This document shows, piece after piece, positions 1 through 12,268 of a stretch of 64,000 bases of DNA. Under the pieces are notes generated by a model. The model was not told the DNA's origin and searched no databases. It was given only the letters and a program-made list of their open reading frames with translations. The stretch's first letter is position 1. Each line of letters starts with the position of its first letter. Source of the DNA: Parietichytrium sp. I65-24A (taxonomy: Eukaryota; Sar; Bigyra; Thraustochytrida; Thraustochytriidae). The stretch lies in assembly GCA_012862575.1 (NCBI GenBank), contig BLSF01000015.1, forward strand, positions 309,545 through 373,544. The letters run 5' to 3'. The translations under genes were made by a program, and so were the position numbers.

Positions 1-1189
<1,189 letters not shown>

Positions 1190-1440
1190 GTTAATTTACA
1201 ATCCACAGCCAATGAGTAATCAACCCACTTTTGCTTGGAAAGGGATAGATAGATGTTCATCGGACCTTGCGATGAGAACCAACGCCAACGTGGAGACGGA
1301 CTTTTGGTCCAGACCCTCCGCATCATCACGTTCACGGCTTCCCGTCTTTTAATCCGTCATCGATCGTCGCCACCAGCAGGCGCATCCCATCCCATTCCAC
1401 TCCCTGTCCACTTTGTCGTCTTCGTTCGACTCAGTGAAGC

Positions 1441-1484
1441 CACGAAGTGAGAGCGTAAACAAACCCTATCGGAAGGTGGGGTGC
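1441..1484 (+). repeat. 44-bp dispersed repeat, copy 1
   Basis: These 44 bases are identical to the reverse complement of 27176-27219. Identity stops sharply on both sides. This copy lies about 250 nt downstream of the aldolase stop, in sense orientation with the gene. It encodes nothing obvious. Confidence 0.85.
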
Positions 1485-1720
1485 GTTCGCCTCAGTCTAC
1501 TTAAATAAGAAACCCAAATCCCAATCTCGGTACGTATGCCTATCTATCCGAGCATTATGCAATAGAAATGCGGACCCCATTTCACCCACCCACCCGTCTG
1601 TGGCCACTGCGTTCACTGCATCCACTGCATCCACTGCTCCGGTGAGAGCAAAGGACGCGCGAGACTCCAGCGAGGGGAACCCCTTTTCAATCGCTGTTCC
1701 TAGCTCCTAGCTCCTTGCTC

Positions 1721-1780
1721 CTTGCCATTCCTTGCCATTCCTTGTCATTCCTTGTCATTCCTTGTCATTCCTTGTCATTC
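1721..1780. repeat. 10-bp tandem repeat, 6 units
   Basis: Two CTTGCCATTC units are followed by four CTTGTCATTC units with no spacers, so this is a minisatellite and not a CRISPR array. Confidence 0.9.
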
Positions 1781-1811
1781 CTTGTCTCTTGCTTTGCTGT
1801 CTAATCACCCA

Positions 1812-1847
1812 CTTTGCTTACTTTGCTTACTTTGCTTACTTTGCTCA
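1812..1847. repeat. 9-bp tandem repeat, 4 units
   Basis: Four head-to-tail CTTTGCTTA units, the last diverged to CTTTGCTCA. Confidence 0.9.
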
Positions 1848-1869
1848 TCCTGCTTCTTCTCCCTTGCCG

Positions 1870-1943
1870 CGCAGAGAGCAGAGAGCAGAGAACAGAGAAC
1901 AGAGAACAGAAATAGAGAGCAGAGAGCAGAGAGCAGAGAGAGG
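1870..1943 (+). repeat. Purine-rich AGAGCAG/AGAACAG array before a start codon
   Basis: Repeats of about 7 bp, purine-rich on the coding strand, end 12 nt before the ATG of the WDR6-like gene. They probably lie in the 5' leader or core promoter. Confidence 0.7.
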
Positions 1944-1955
1944 GATCAGAGAGCC

Positions 1956-4900
1956 ATGTCGCTGTGTAGCGTGGGCGCTCTGGCGGTGCTGGACGATGCG
2001 GGAACAGTTCTGTACTCCTCCGGCGGGACCCTGCGCCTGGCGTCCGGCGCGCGAGCAGGGCAGAACAAAGTCGTGTGCGGCGGCCGTGGCGTGCGAGTGT
2101 CCCCGCGCGGCTCGCACGTGAGCGCACTTGCGGTGTCGGAAGAGGCGGTGGCCGTGGCGTGCGGGAACCACGTGCGCGTGCTGCGGTTGAAGAAGCGAGG
2201 TGAGTGGGACCTTGGGACCTTGGGCGCATGCGAAATGCGTCGGGTCGAGTTGGACGGTGGAAGGCTGGGTCTTTCGGAATTGACTGACGTGCGCATTGTG
2301 TGATTGGACTTGGACTTGGACTTGGAATGCGCCGATGGTGCCGATGGTGATGGGTGATGGGTGATGGATGATTGGGCCAGACGGAGCAGTCGATGCGGGC
2401 GATTGGCTGGAGCACGAGGCGTGGGTGGGGCCAGGGGAAGCAGTTTCAGCCGTGAGATGGCTTGGCGATGGGGTGCTCGCTGTGGGAACGGCCCTTGGTG
2501 CCGTCAGTGTATACAGGAGGGGACCGCTTTCGAGTCTGGAGAACACCTGGCCTCTGTGGTATGAATGCAGAGGTAGTAGAAAACAGGGAGTTGTGTACTC
2601 GATGGCATTTTCAACAATATCGTCGTTGCAAAACGTTCAAGTGGCCATGGGAAACGCCATGGGCGAGCTTGCTATTTGGGGCGCGACGGGAGACACGAAT
2701 GAGCAGTGCCTGCGTGGGCACCGTGGTCCCATCTTTGGGATCACCTGGAGCGCCGATGCTCTGAGCATCTGCACCGTGGGAGACGATCGAACGGTCCGAC
2801 TGTGGCGGACCGTACCGGAAGACAGATTTGCATTCCAAGAGGTCTGGAAAACCTTTGGTCACAGCGCAAGAATCTGGCAGAGCTGCTTTTTAGCTGACCT
2901 CGTTGCTACGGTTGGCGAGGATAGGGAGCTGCGTTTCTGGGAAATTGAGTCTGGCCGCCCGCGAGTCACGGTCGAGGGCCACTTTGGGAGAAACATCTGG
3001 TGCTGCGGCGTGTCGCCCGACGGCAAGACGCTAGCAACCGGAGGCGCGGATGCGGCTGTTAAACTCTGGGACGTTTACCGAGAGACATCATCCAGGCTAA
3101 GTTTAAATAAGGATTTGGTGTTCCGAGCCTCAGCGGCTGATGCAAATGGTTTAGTGCCTCTCTTTGGTGGCAAAGCTTGCTTGGCAAACACCGAAGAAGC
3201 GCAGGTAAGCAGAAAGCGACCCAAACACTGCTCAAATTTTGTCTCACACATTGGCCTGATATTGGGATGCCCCAACAGAGATCTTCTGCTTCTCTCTTCC
3301 ACGTTAAATATATATTTGCTCCAAGGTGCCCCAAGCATCGATGAAGGCAGCATCACGTGCAAAGATCTCAAATCCTGCAGCACCTTGTCTGGCCAAATCG
3401 ACTTCCGGGCTGGCTCATTTTGTGCAGTTTATGTCGAAGATGCTCTGCGCATCGCCATTATTGGCACCGACGAGGGCCGTGTTCTCTTCGTGGCCCTTTC
3501 TGTAGACGAGGCAAAGGTCGGCAGCGTACAAGTCATACACGAGGAGCGTGTGCACGACAGGATGCAGGTCACATTTGTACACTCGGAGATGACAATGATC
3601 GATGACAAAGTCGTGCTGATGGTGTTCGCCTCAGCTGCTGAGGCCATGGTGACACTTTGGGGATTCCACATCGAGCGTAGCGAAGCAGGGGTGTTGAGCC
3701 TCAAGAAGGTAGTCTCGGAAAACATTGTTCCCGAGAAAGTCTTGTCCAGGCGGACAACCGCTGCGTGCGTGTTCCAGAGTAGCTACATCGCCACTGGGGA
3801 CCATCGAGGGAACGTACATTTTTGCAATCCGTTTCAAGAGCGTCCGAAGCGAAGCGATACGGGAGGAATGGTCTGCGACACACTCGTGACCCTTCACGGC
3901 GACTGCGTTGTGGGCGTTCTCGCGGAGCACAACGGACGATTGTATTCTGGTGGGCACAATGGAATGGTAATGGAGCTCGTCCCTGAGTTTTCTATCTCGG
4001 ACAATTCTCTGGTTGGACTGAATGTAGCGCAGATATTTCGCGTGGGCAGCCTCATGAATATCGTGCAATACATCAGATGGACAGCAAGCGACCACTTGGT
4101 CGTTGCAGGATACAATTACCACGACTTTGTTGTCTGGGACGTCTCAGACAATTATCTCTTGATGCGGGAAGCCAGCGGCAGTTGGAAAAGGCCGAGCGAG
4201 CTAGTGATCGCCCAAAACCCCTTAGCATCCTGTGTTTTGCTCACGACTCTATCTGGCCCTGAGAACAAAGAATTGCCGGTAGGGGCGATCGGCATACGGC
4301 GCATCGGACGGGCTGCGAGCGACGGTAGCGCCTGCGCTCTGCGGGTAAGTACATATGGTGTCAATTCACACGGCCGGAGTATTTGGACTGCTCGTTTTCT
4401 TCCCCAGCCTCTTGGCAATTATTTAGTGACTGGTTGCGAGGACGGTTGCATCAAACTGTTAGAATCAAAATTGGGCAAAGCTAGCCACGACGTGAGACAG
4501 CCGCGTTGCTTGGACGATTCTTGGCAGGCTCTTCGCGCAAGCGAACGAAAATTGGTTGGAGAGGATGTTGATGCGCACGTGGTCTACTCGACGCAAAGGG
4601 AGGGTAGCGTCCGGTGCTGCGCGCTTTCGGAGTCCGAATCAGGCAAAATTTTGTTAGTTACCGGTGATGCACAGGAGACCCTTAGATGTTGGCTTGTAAC
4701 TAGTGATGCGGAGACAAGTGGAGCTCCGAGCCCCCAGTCTCATCCCGCTGTTGACTTTCTCTGCGAGGAGAGACGCATAGGAAACGATGACGACGATGAT
4801 CGCCAGCGCATCTTGGGAGTATATGCACACTGCCTTGATCCTTCGGTTGGTCAGTTTGGTCACCACCGCGTCATCGTGGGAAATTCCATGGGCGAATTGA

Positions 4901-5631
4901 TTGTGTATTCTGTTCAAAGTGGAAAGAGTGAATGCGTGAGGGCAAGCAAGCAGGACGCAAGGTTTGTATGCAACGGCGTCCTCACGAGACAATACGCAAT
5001 TTTGGAGGCAGGACACGACAAGCCAATTCGATCTTTAGACTGCATGGTTCTGGATGATAGTCAGACTCTTGCGTTTTTGGGCCGAACAGATGGCAAGATT
5101 GAGTGCTGGAAGCTTGGCAATGACGGCGGAGAGCTTCTTTTCAGGCTGCAGCTGCACCAGAGCGGTGTGAATAGTATATCCATTGGGAAATGCCTCTTTG
5201 CGGCCACAACGCCTTGCTTGCTTGTGGCTTCTGGCGGGGATGACCAAGGTCTCGGTCTCTTCTACTTTTCCCTGCAAACGTTTGCTCCTCTCGGCGACGC
5301 GTTACTCATAGAAAACGCCGCAGGCTCTGCACTGCGTGGCGTTCGGACTGATGGCGAGCGCGTGTGTACATTCGGTCTTGATCAACGCGTCAGAATGTGG
5401 AGCGCGAGCCCAGATGTAGATTTAGCATCTGCTGGCAAGGGGAAAGAGACCGTAACTAGGAGGGCTTGGCTGAAATACGGAGAAGAGGGTTTCATTGAAC
5501 AAGAAGGGTGGGGCTCGGTGACCTTGTTCCACGAGTTTATTTCTGATGTTGGTGAAGCGCACAGCCTAGACTGGAATGGGAACAAACTCGCAGTAGCTGG
5601 CCTTGGTTTGAATATTTACCTCTTTGAATGA
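1956..5631 (+). CDS. WDR6: WD40-repeat protein, WDR6/RTT10-like
   Basis: Large cytosolic WD40 protein. In yeast and human, WDR6/Rtt10 partners the FTSJ1/Trm7 methyltransferase for 2'-O-methylation of the tRNA anticodon loop. Exon 1 is 1956-2199 and exon 2 is 2381-5631. The GT-AG intron (181 nt, phase 1) joins LRLKK-R to DGAVDAGDW. The product is about 1,164 aa, close to human WDR6 (about 1,120). N-terminal repeats include a GHRGPIFGITWS blade, the GHSARIW motif characteristic of WDR6, and GRNIWCCGVSPDGKTLATGGAD. Further blades occur around GRSIWTARFLP and near the C-terminus (VNSISIGKC, LDWNGNKLAVAG). The start follows purine repeats. Two intron-like stretches inside exon 2 were examined: the one at 3205-3278 would break the frame, and the one at 4345-4407 would remove a WD strand. 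Family membership is secure; the WDR6 assignment is likely. Confidence 0.8.
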
Positions 5632-5722
5632 GATTCCGCGCGAGAATTTCGAAAACTGGGACGACATGCAGAATTTAGATTCTCCGTTTATTACTTTTGC
5701 ACAAACACTTGTTCTATAACTT

Positions 5723-7090
5723 TCAGAGTAGCTTTCTCCCCGTAATATTGACGAGAGGAAGGTGCGCTTCGGACCGGTTGGAGTCGAGGCTTCGCTGGGA
5801 AGGTATTGACCGTGAAGTTCCAGGGAGGATCTCTGCGCTTGCTGACCGTGACACTCGCTTGCCATGGTGTCTGTGACAGCACTTTTTACAGCATTTCCTT
5901 GATCTAGAGTGATGCTTTGTGGACTCTGTGCTCGATCTGCGGGATGAGTCGAGAGGCGAATAATTTTTGGTAACTTTTCGAAGGAACTCCCCAAAATCGA
6001 TAACCCCGTCCCCAGAGGTGTCGTACTTCTGGAAAAGTCTACGCACCAACTTGTCCGGAATCCCGACCATGCCCAGAGATTCGATACCAGTCTTAAATTG
6101 CTCAAGTGTGATCTCGGCCTTGTCACCATGTGACTTGTCAAACAGGCAAAATGCGCGACGAAGGGCGTCGGAACCACCGTTCAATTTCTGAAGCGTTTTC
6201 TCGACGAGCATGCGCTCAATATCGATGTGTTTGGAAGCGTACTTCCAGTGCAATTTTTGACCATGTTCCATTTTAGCAAGCGCCAGATCGCGTAAGCGCT
6301 TTGCTTCACGAGCTGCAGAATCTGTATTGATGGATATTGAGTTGTGCTTCGACGATTGCTTCATTACAAACTCGGTGAATTCCGAGAAGTCAATCGTACC
6401 GTTTCCATCGTCGTCGAATTTTTGAAACAATAGCTGTGCGTCGTCTGAAGATATGCCTTGAAGACCCAGGCGCCGAAGGCTTTCTTGAAATTCGACAAAA
6501 TTGATGGCGCTGTCTCCTCCTTTGTTGTCAAATTTACGAAAGGCAAGGCGCAAGGTGTTACCGCCTCCTTTGATTCTTTGTTCGATCTTCTCGAGTAACA
6601 ATCTCTCTGCATCCACTGAGACAGTTTTCCATCCTGTTCGAATGGCCTGCTGTTTTAAAATCCTCGCCTTTTCTCGAGCTCTCTTGGCGTCTTGAATGTC
6701 CGTGGAAGAGTATCCAAACTCTGTTGCTCTGATGAAGCCCTTCGCAACTTGGTCGGCAAATTCCTTGAAGGAAATACTTCCGCTCCCATCGGAGTCATAC
6801 TTTTTAAAAAGTTGCATCGCGTCTTCGTCTCGTATTCCTTGCAAGCCAAACTTTTCTAGGCAGTCCTTAAATTTTGGGAACGAGATCTCCGCATCGTCGC
6901 CTGTTGTGGAGTCCAGTCTCTTGAATTGCTGCAGGATGCTGGTTGCTCCGCCCTTTGACCTTTGCATCAGCTTGTCCATAAGCAGAGTCTCCACATCGAC
7001 ATTTTGGGTCAGTTGCTTGGCAAATACCTCCTGCGCGAACTTGCGCCGCTGCTCGGCTCGCCGCATGCCTCGCTCAAATGGAGTGCTCAT
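5723..7090 (-). CDS. Triple-module EF-hand calcium-binding protein
   Basis: A 455-aa single-exon protein of unknown specific role. It has three similar modules of about 85-90 residues (roughly 33-118, 159-245 and 289-374), each opening with a related helix such as VDVETLLMDKLMQRSKGG. In each module a degenerate EF-hand (around 60-73, 188-201, 318-331) is followed by a canonical 12-residue loop: DSDGSGSISFKE, DDDGNGTIDFSE and DTSGDGVIDFGE. The three canonical loops keep their acidic ligands and the central Gly; the paired first loops lack several ligands and probably do not bind calcium. Basic, coiled-coil-like linkers separate the modules. The C-terminal 80 residues are Ser/Arg/His-rich and unstructured. 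There is no signal peptide or membrane segment. The gene converges on the WDR6-like gene, with 91 nt between stops. A calcium sensor or scaffold is inferred. Confidence 0.85.
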   Translation of the reverse strand: MSTPFERGMRRAEQRRKFAQEVFAKQLTQNVDVETLLMDKLMQRSKGGATSILQQFKRLDSTTGDDAEISFPKFKDCLEKFGLQGIRDEDAMQLFKKYDSDGSGSISFKEFADQVAKGFIRATEFGYSSTDIQDAKRAREKARILKQQAIRTGWKTVSVDAERLLLEKIEQRIKGGGNTLRLAFRKFDNKGGDSAINFVEFQESLRRLGLQGISSDDAQLLFQKFDDDGNGTIDFSEFTEFVMKQSSKHNSISINTDSAAREAKRLRDLALAKMEHGQKLHWKYASKHIDIERMLVEKTLQKLNGGSDALRRAFCLFDKSHGDKAEITLEQFKTGIESLGMVGIPDKLVRRLFQKYDTSGDGVIDFGEFLRKVTKNYSPLDSSRRSSTESTKHHSRSRKCCKKCCHRHHGKRVSRSASAEILPGTSRSIPSQRSLDSNRSEAHLPLVNITGRKLL

Positions 7091-9002
7091 GGCTGCCTAG
7101 CCCTCCAGCTTGAATCGCCTCGCCCCACCAAGCTTCGACGCTTGACTGTGCTTCTGTTGGCTGAGAGATTGACTGCCCGCGGGCCCAGAGACGACAGTGT
7201 CCTTCGAACCCCCGGCAACTCGCTCCAGCTTTCTTTCGGCAGCGCGTTTGCCAGGCAGGCAGACTTTGGCGTCGCAACGCCTACTACCTCTTGCAAGCTC
7301 CAAATTTGTTGAATTTTGAACTTGTTGACACTGTACTGTCTGTACTGCGAAAACGAATCCCGCGCCGCGCAGAGCGTTCCGCACGAAGAGCTCTAGCTGT
7401 TTGCAAGTGCCTTTAGGCGTCTCTGTGCAGTGAAAGAAGTGAAAAGCTCCCGACTCTAGACTAGCATGCATGCATGGATGGATGCACACTGTCGCCACGC
7501 TGAAAGGTCTCTGATACTTGCTCTCGGGAAAGATCCCATTGTTTCATCTCATCTCATCTCATCTCATCTCATCTCATCTCATCTCATCTTGTCTCGCGGA
7601 GAGGAGAGGAGAGGCGATGAAGGGAGTCAGGGCAAGCCGTCTATCTCATTGGTGTTTTTCTTGGAGCTGCGAGAGCGTAGTGTTCCTACTTTGGGTGCGG
7701 ATCGCGGATGACCCCGATGCTTTTTATACTTCTTCTTTTCTTTTCTTTTCTCTCTCTCCCTCTCTCTCTTTCTTTCTTTCTTTTTGTTTTTATTTATTTA
7801 TGCATTATGTTTAAGTTCAGAGTTCAGTTTCGATTCTTTTATAATGTTCTCATAAGAATTGATTTCGCATTGGCAAAAATTTCGCGTAACGGATAAATAG
7901 AGTCCTCGCGGCTATAGTGTTGTGCGCTATCTGACTGGTGGGATGCTACTACTAGCTACTACTATCCAGTGCACTAGTGACAACCGTGGCAGAAATCTGA
8001 ATCTGGTTTTCACTGTCAGAACAGATCAATGTTTATTGTTCAATTGATTGATCAAAACAATGTCCAGATACAGTGTAAAAATACTCCAAAAAGTTATCAA
8101 GTATACCGAAAGTTCGCGAACTTGAAGCTTGAAGATGTCTTTCTGATTGTGCCCTCTGCGAAAGGCGGCATCCCAGGAGTTGAAGCAAATGCATTTTTGA
8201 GATATTGTGAGTGTCGAGAAATCGGGTTGCCCAGCTGGGCAAATTCGAAAATTGANATAATAGCATGGCGAAACACTCGTGGATAGATGCACGTATGGAC
8301 TTTGCGGCGATCTTATGCCACAAGCAAAACTCGAAAGTTGCGACAGCGAGAACCAAAGTCATTCTCATTTGTAAGGGTGCTGTGCCGGGAGTTGGCGCCC
8401 TCAGTGCATATACTTTCCACAAATGTTCCACTCCCTGACACAAATTAAAAACAAAGTGAGCCCTTTTCACATGGTCAGAGAGAAAGGGAACGACTTTCAG
8501 ACCCGGAGACAGGGTCTGCATTCTCTACCCATACATCTTACAGGGAGCGGACGGGGCACTTTAAAATTGCTGCATACTGTATCTTGACTATGTGAATACT
8601 CAAAACGCGAGACCGGTATTGAACCATCCCCAACTAAGTTACTCGCATCGGAAGATTGTTGTGAACTTGGACTGGTGATGAGCGGCCTCCACGCGATGCC
8701 GTGTAGCTTGGTGAATGGTGTCGCTCATACTCCGCGCAGTTACGAGCGAGCAGAAATGACCAGGCCTGCAAAAGTGTGAAAAATCTGAAGGTAATCAAGA
8801 AATGAATTGCATTGTTTATAGCTTGCGATGGATCCCGCCGCTTGAATCTATACATTCACGCGAGCGAGAACGAGAGCGCAGAGCTTTCAATTTGAGGAGT
8901 TAAGAAAAAATGGTGAAATGAGTTGCGAGTGAATGCATGGAGTTGAATAAAACTCCAGGTGCACATCCCTGAGAATGCCTCCGCGAAGACGCTGCATGCA
9001 AC
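7091..9002. other. Gene-free interval with pyrimidine repeats
   Basis: No supported gene. It contains a CATCT/ATCTC pentamer array (7544-7590) and a CT-rich tract (about 7733-7790); both are purine-rich on the coding strand of the EF-hand gene, whose start lies at 7090. A single ambiguous base is at 8256. Open frames around 8029-8530 show no family signature. Confidence 0.6.
7544..7590. repeat. CATCT pentamer microsatellite
   Basis: About nine uninterrupted units of the pentamer CATCT, some 450 nt upstream of the EF-hand gene's start codon. Confidence 0.9.
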
Positions 9003-10781
9003 TCACATCATGAAAAGACCTTTGGTGAAGTCAGACTCGTATGTGCCCAGTTGAGTAGAACTGCCCCAGTTCATGTTGCTACTCGGCATGCTGTTCAGCT
9101 TTTTGCCAGAGCCCGTGCGCATGATGTTGTGCGCGCCAAGTGACCCTGAGGTGGTATCTGGAAAGTTGCCAGAAAACAAGCCAATGTCAGTTCCTCCGAG
9201 GCTGCCCCAGCTGCTGTATTGCTTGAGCCCTTTGGTTTTTGGTGGCTCGGCAGTTTCAGCGAGTGTTGCGTTGCCCTCATTATTGTCATTGGATGTCTCT
9301 GCCAAAAGCTGATCCAAAAGAGCCATATTAGACTGGTCCTGGCGCTGCAGAGGACGATTGTCGCGAGGAATGCTCGGTCCAGATGCAGACGAGATGAAAT
9401 CGTTCAAGACGCGCTGGCTGTTGGTTCTAGCGAGGTAGTTCATCGAGTTGGTGGTGGTTGTGGTGTTGTTCATGTCAGTGCCGATTGTGTCCATGTTATC
9501 AAACAAGTTTGGCAACCATGAGGATCCATACTTTCTGTACATTCCCTTCTTTGGCTGTTCCTGGTTTGTGACAGCAGGCGATTGCTGCTGTACTTGAGTG
9601 CCGGTCATTATGTCCATCCAAGGCTTTAGCAAATCTTGCTCAGAGGTGGTAGGGTTAGGGGGCACTGGGCCCGAAGGAGCGTGCTGCTGTTGCGGGAAAT
9701 ATGGTGGCGCGGCCTGTCCCCATCCGTCTGATAGCGTAGGCATTGGAGGTACAGTTGGCTGCGTGAAGTTGTTCGAAGAAACAGGAGCCCGGGTGGGACG
9801 CTGCCCATGCTTTTGTGCCATCAAATTTTCTTTCAGAATGTGTGCACCGACAGGTTCCACAGGAGGCGGAGGAGGGTTTGGTGCGACAATGCTACCAGTA
9901 GCGATGGCCTCTTCGACGTCCTGCACTTTGCGAACGTGGTCTGGCTTGTGCTGAGTGAGAGTGGCAAAGCGCTTTTTGAGCTGGACTCTGCTTCTGCCCG
10001 GAAGCTGCTTGGCGATTTTCCCCCAGTCGCGCCCAAAGTCGAGGGTGGCTTTCAAGAGGATCTGATCCTCATCGGTGGTCCATCCACGATTGCGGGCCTC
10101 CAGACGCTGGAGGCTGTGATAGCGGGTTTTTACTGCGTTCTCGGTTCTTCCGTTCATGTGTTTTGCGATGAGGGACCACCTGCCACCGCACTGGGTGGCT
10201 AATTCTAAAAGCCGGCGATCTTCCTCCTGGGTCCAGGGACCACGGTTTATGGAAGGATCGAGGTTCAAAAACCACCTCTCACGGCACTGCTTTGCGTTCC
10301 GTCCATCGATCTGCTGCGAAATAGCTGTCCAGTTAATGTTGTTGATGTTTCCTTTTTCGGAATAGCTATTGATCAGGTTCAAAAGCAACTCATCCTCCTC
10401 CTTATGCCAATGGCCCTTGACAAGGCCAGGTCGGAGAGCTTTCTTCCATCGCTGCAGGCACTGCAAATGGTTGCGGTTAGGCAGTTCTTGCGCAATAACT
10501 CGCCAGTTCTTCTCGCCGTGCTTCTCCACGGCGAGACGCAGCATTTCATCTTCCTCAGCGCTCCACATATTTGGCACAACACCAGGCTTTCTAGCGCCCA
10601 AGAAATTTACACGCTGCAGCTTGTTCTCATACAGTTCGCCGGGTGTGTTGTCAACGTACGCTCCGGCCGAGATCTGGCGCTTCGTCATGCGCTTTTGCTG
10701 CGCATTCGTGGGAGTATCGTTCAAGTTCAGATTATCCAGCAAGATGCGGCCAGATTCCGCCATGGCAGAGCTGTCCCCCAT
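9003..10781 (-). CDS. Four-repeat (4R) MYB DNA-binding protein
   Basis: A 592-aa nuclear DNA-binding protein with no introns. Four consecutive MYB repeats occupy about residues 73-114 (MWSAEEDEML...W), 124-172 (GHWHKEEDELLLNLI...W), 181-224 (RGPWTQEEDRRLLELA, GRTENAVKTRY) and 232-274 (RGWTTDEDQILLKA, GRSRVQLKKRF). Repeats 2 and 3 are most like c-MYB R2-R3; repeat 2 has a longer helix linker (SEKGNINNIN). The C-terminal 300 residues are Pro/Gln/Asn-rich and look like an unstructured regulatory region. 4R-MYBs include plant 4R proteins and SNAPC4, but the N-terminal context does not identify SNAPC4. A long CT tract (10.97-11.24 kb on the plus strand) lies upstream. Confidence 0.9.
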   Translation of the reverse strand: MGDSSAMAESGRILLDNLNLNDTPTNAQQKRMTKRQISAGAYVDNTPGELYENKLQRVNFLGARKPGVVPNMWSAEEDEMLRLAVEKHGEKNWRVIAQELPNRNHLQCLQRWKKALRPGLVKGHWHKEEDELLLNLINSYSEKGNINNINWTAISQQIDGRNAKQCRERWFLNLDPSINRGPWTQEEDRRLLELATQCGGRWSLIAKHMNGRTENAVKTRYHSLQRLEARNRGWTTDEDQILLKATLDFGRDWGKIAKQLPGRSRVQLKKRFATLTQHKPDHVRKVQDVEEAIATGSIVAPNPPPPPVEPVGAHILKENLMAQKHGQRPTRAPVSSNNFTQPTVPPMPTLSDGWGQAAPPYFPQQQHAPSGPVPPNPTTSEQDLLKPWMDIMTGTQVQQQSPAVTNQEQPKKGMYRKYGSSWLPNLFDNMDTIGTDMNNTTTTTNSMNYLARTNSQRVLNDFISSASGPSIPRDNRPLQRQDQSNMALLDQLLAETSNDNNEGNATLAETAEPPKTKGLKQYSSWGSLGGTDIGLFSGNFPDTTSGSLGAHNIMRTGSGKKLNSMPSSNMNWGSSTQLGTYESDFTKGLFMM

Positions 10782-11883
10782 CGCGTCTCTCCTGTTTCAC
10801 GCGGCAGCAGCAACGACGCAACGACCGACCCTCCAACCGCGCCTTCTAAGCTCCCAGCGCCGCGCTCTGCTCCCACTCTAAAAACGCACAACACACAACG
10901 CACAACGCACAGCGAACAGAAACAGACGACGACACGCCACGCTGCGATCCTCGCCTTGGAGTGCCGCGCTCTTCTCCTTCTTCTCCTTCTTCTTCTCCTG
11001 TCTCGCAGTGTTCTTGCGCCGCGGACTTGTCTGCAGACGCCTCTCTGTTTAGACTCTGTCTGCCTCTTTCTCTCTCCTTCCTTCTCTCCTTCTCTCCTTC
11101 GTGTGACTCTCTCTCTGTCTTTCTCTCTCTCTGTCTTTCTCTCTGTCTTTCTCTCTCTCTCCCGCCTTCTGTCTTGTCTTTCTCTCTCTGTTGCTTTGTT
11201 GCTTTGCCACTTTGCCTCACTGACTGGGAGTTCGCTCTCCCTCTTCTCTCTTCCTCCTCGCTGCGATTGCTACCGTAGAGGGTAGCTGGGGGTAGCACTT
11301 CCCTGGTGTTGCCACACTCGCCAGACTGCCGCACTACTAGGGTACTAGACCGAATGGTGTTGACGGGATCGTAGAGAAGGGGTAAGAAGTGGTAGGGGCA
11401 ATCTTCTTCCCTGTTTTTTTTTTTTTCGCACTTCAGGTGTCGCTAGTCATGAGGGTAGATGCGCTGTAGGAAGCTGTTGAATTGTACTGCGCAGGTGCTA
11501 TCTCTGTGAGGGGAGCGAGCAGTGGGTGGGGTTTGCAAAGATAATGATTCAGCTGCGGATCTTTACGGGATGGTATAGCAATTCAATTAGGGTGGGGCGA
11601 AACTGTAACCTCCTACGTTCTCACAACAATTCCCTATGATCCGCCATCGGCTAGAGGTGCTTAGGCAACTCTCCCTCTCACATTTATCCCAGCCGCTAGG
11701 CCGTTGATAAGAGGCAAGATGACTAGCTATGGTAAAAGAGACTCCGTGTTAGTAGTGGCCGAAGGTGCTCGGGAAATCCTTTGAAAGAATTTTGATTGAC
11801 CGGCAAGACAGCCGCAGTTGGAGATTGTTTTGGTGTGTGACAGTGATGACTTTAGTCCCATTTATCCTCTAATCTAAATTTTA

Positions 11884-11900
11884 CAGAATTCAGAATTCAG
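11884..11900. repeat. Dispersed GAATTCA-word element
   Basis: The 17-bp word CAGAATTCAGAATTCAG. The same word is exact at 25103-25119 and 47249-47265, and diverged or half copies occur elsewhere, all outside genes. Confidence 0.6.
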
Positions 11901-12230
11901 GATGTCTTTCTCTTGGTTCTACGACACTTGGCAGCAGCTTTGGATTTGCGCAACAGTCAAGGCAACTACCGCCAAACATTAGGACGTCCATAGGGACCCG
12001 CAGAGTCAACTTCGCCATCGTGCCACGACTAGTAAGCTTTCAACTGATTGTGTGATAGGAGTAGCTATGTCGTAAGGAAGCAACTCTTCGGGGCTATAGG
12101 GGCTATAGAGAGGGTGAGTAGGTGAAGTACTAGTAGGTGGGTTCAAGGTAGCTTGAGGTAGTTTGTGAGGTGGGATTTAGGGCTACGCAAGGGCATGGAA
12201 GGGCCGCTAGAGAGCTTCACTCCGGTCCCG

Positions 12231-12268
12231 GGCTTTCTGGGCTTTCTGGGCTTTCTGATGCTTTCTGG
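12231..12268. repeat. 9-bp GGCTTTCTG tandem repeat
   Basis: Three perfect units plus a diverged fourth, in gene-free DNA. Confidence 0.8.

Larger units (their letters stand above)
1190..1955. other. Intergenic: tandem repeats and a 44-bp dispersed repeat
   Basis: No coding region is supported between the aldolase stop and the WDR6-like start. The interval holds the 44-bp repeat at 1441-1484. Three head-to-tail tandem arrays then run right up to the next start codon: a 10-mer, a 9-mer and a 7-mer-like purine array. Confidence 0.7.

Noticed and set aside
3205-3278. Intron-like GTAAGC...CCCAACAG segment in WDR6
   Set aside because: 74 nt is not a multiple of three, and splicing would destroy the following WD-like strands DLLLLSSTLNIYLLQG.
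8029-8521. Overlapping frames around the ambiguous base at 8256
   Set aside because: Both strands open, no motif, and one frame crosses an N; no support for a gene.
10404-11285. Plus-strand 293-codon frame
   Set aside because: Antisense of the 4R-MYB gene continuing into a CT tract; no family signature.
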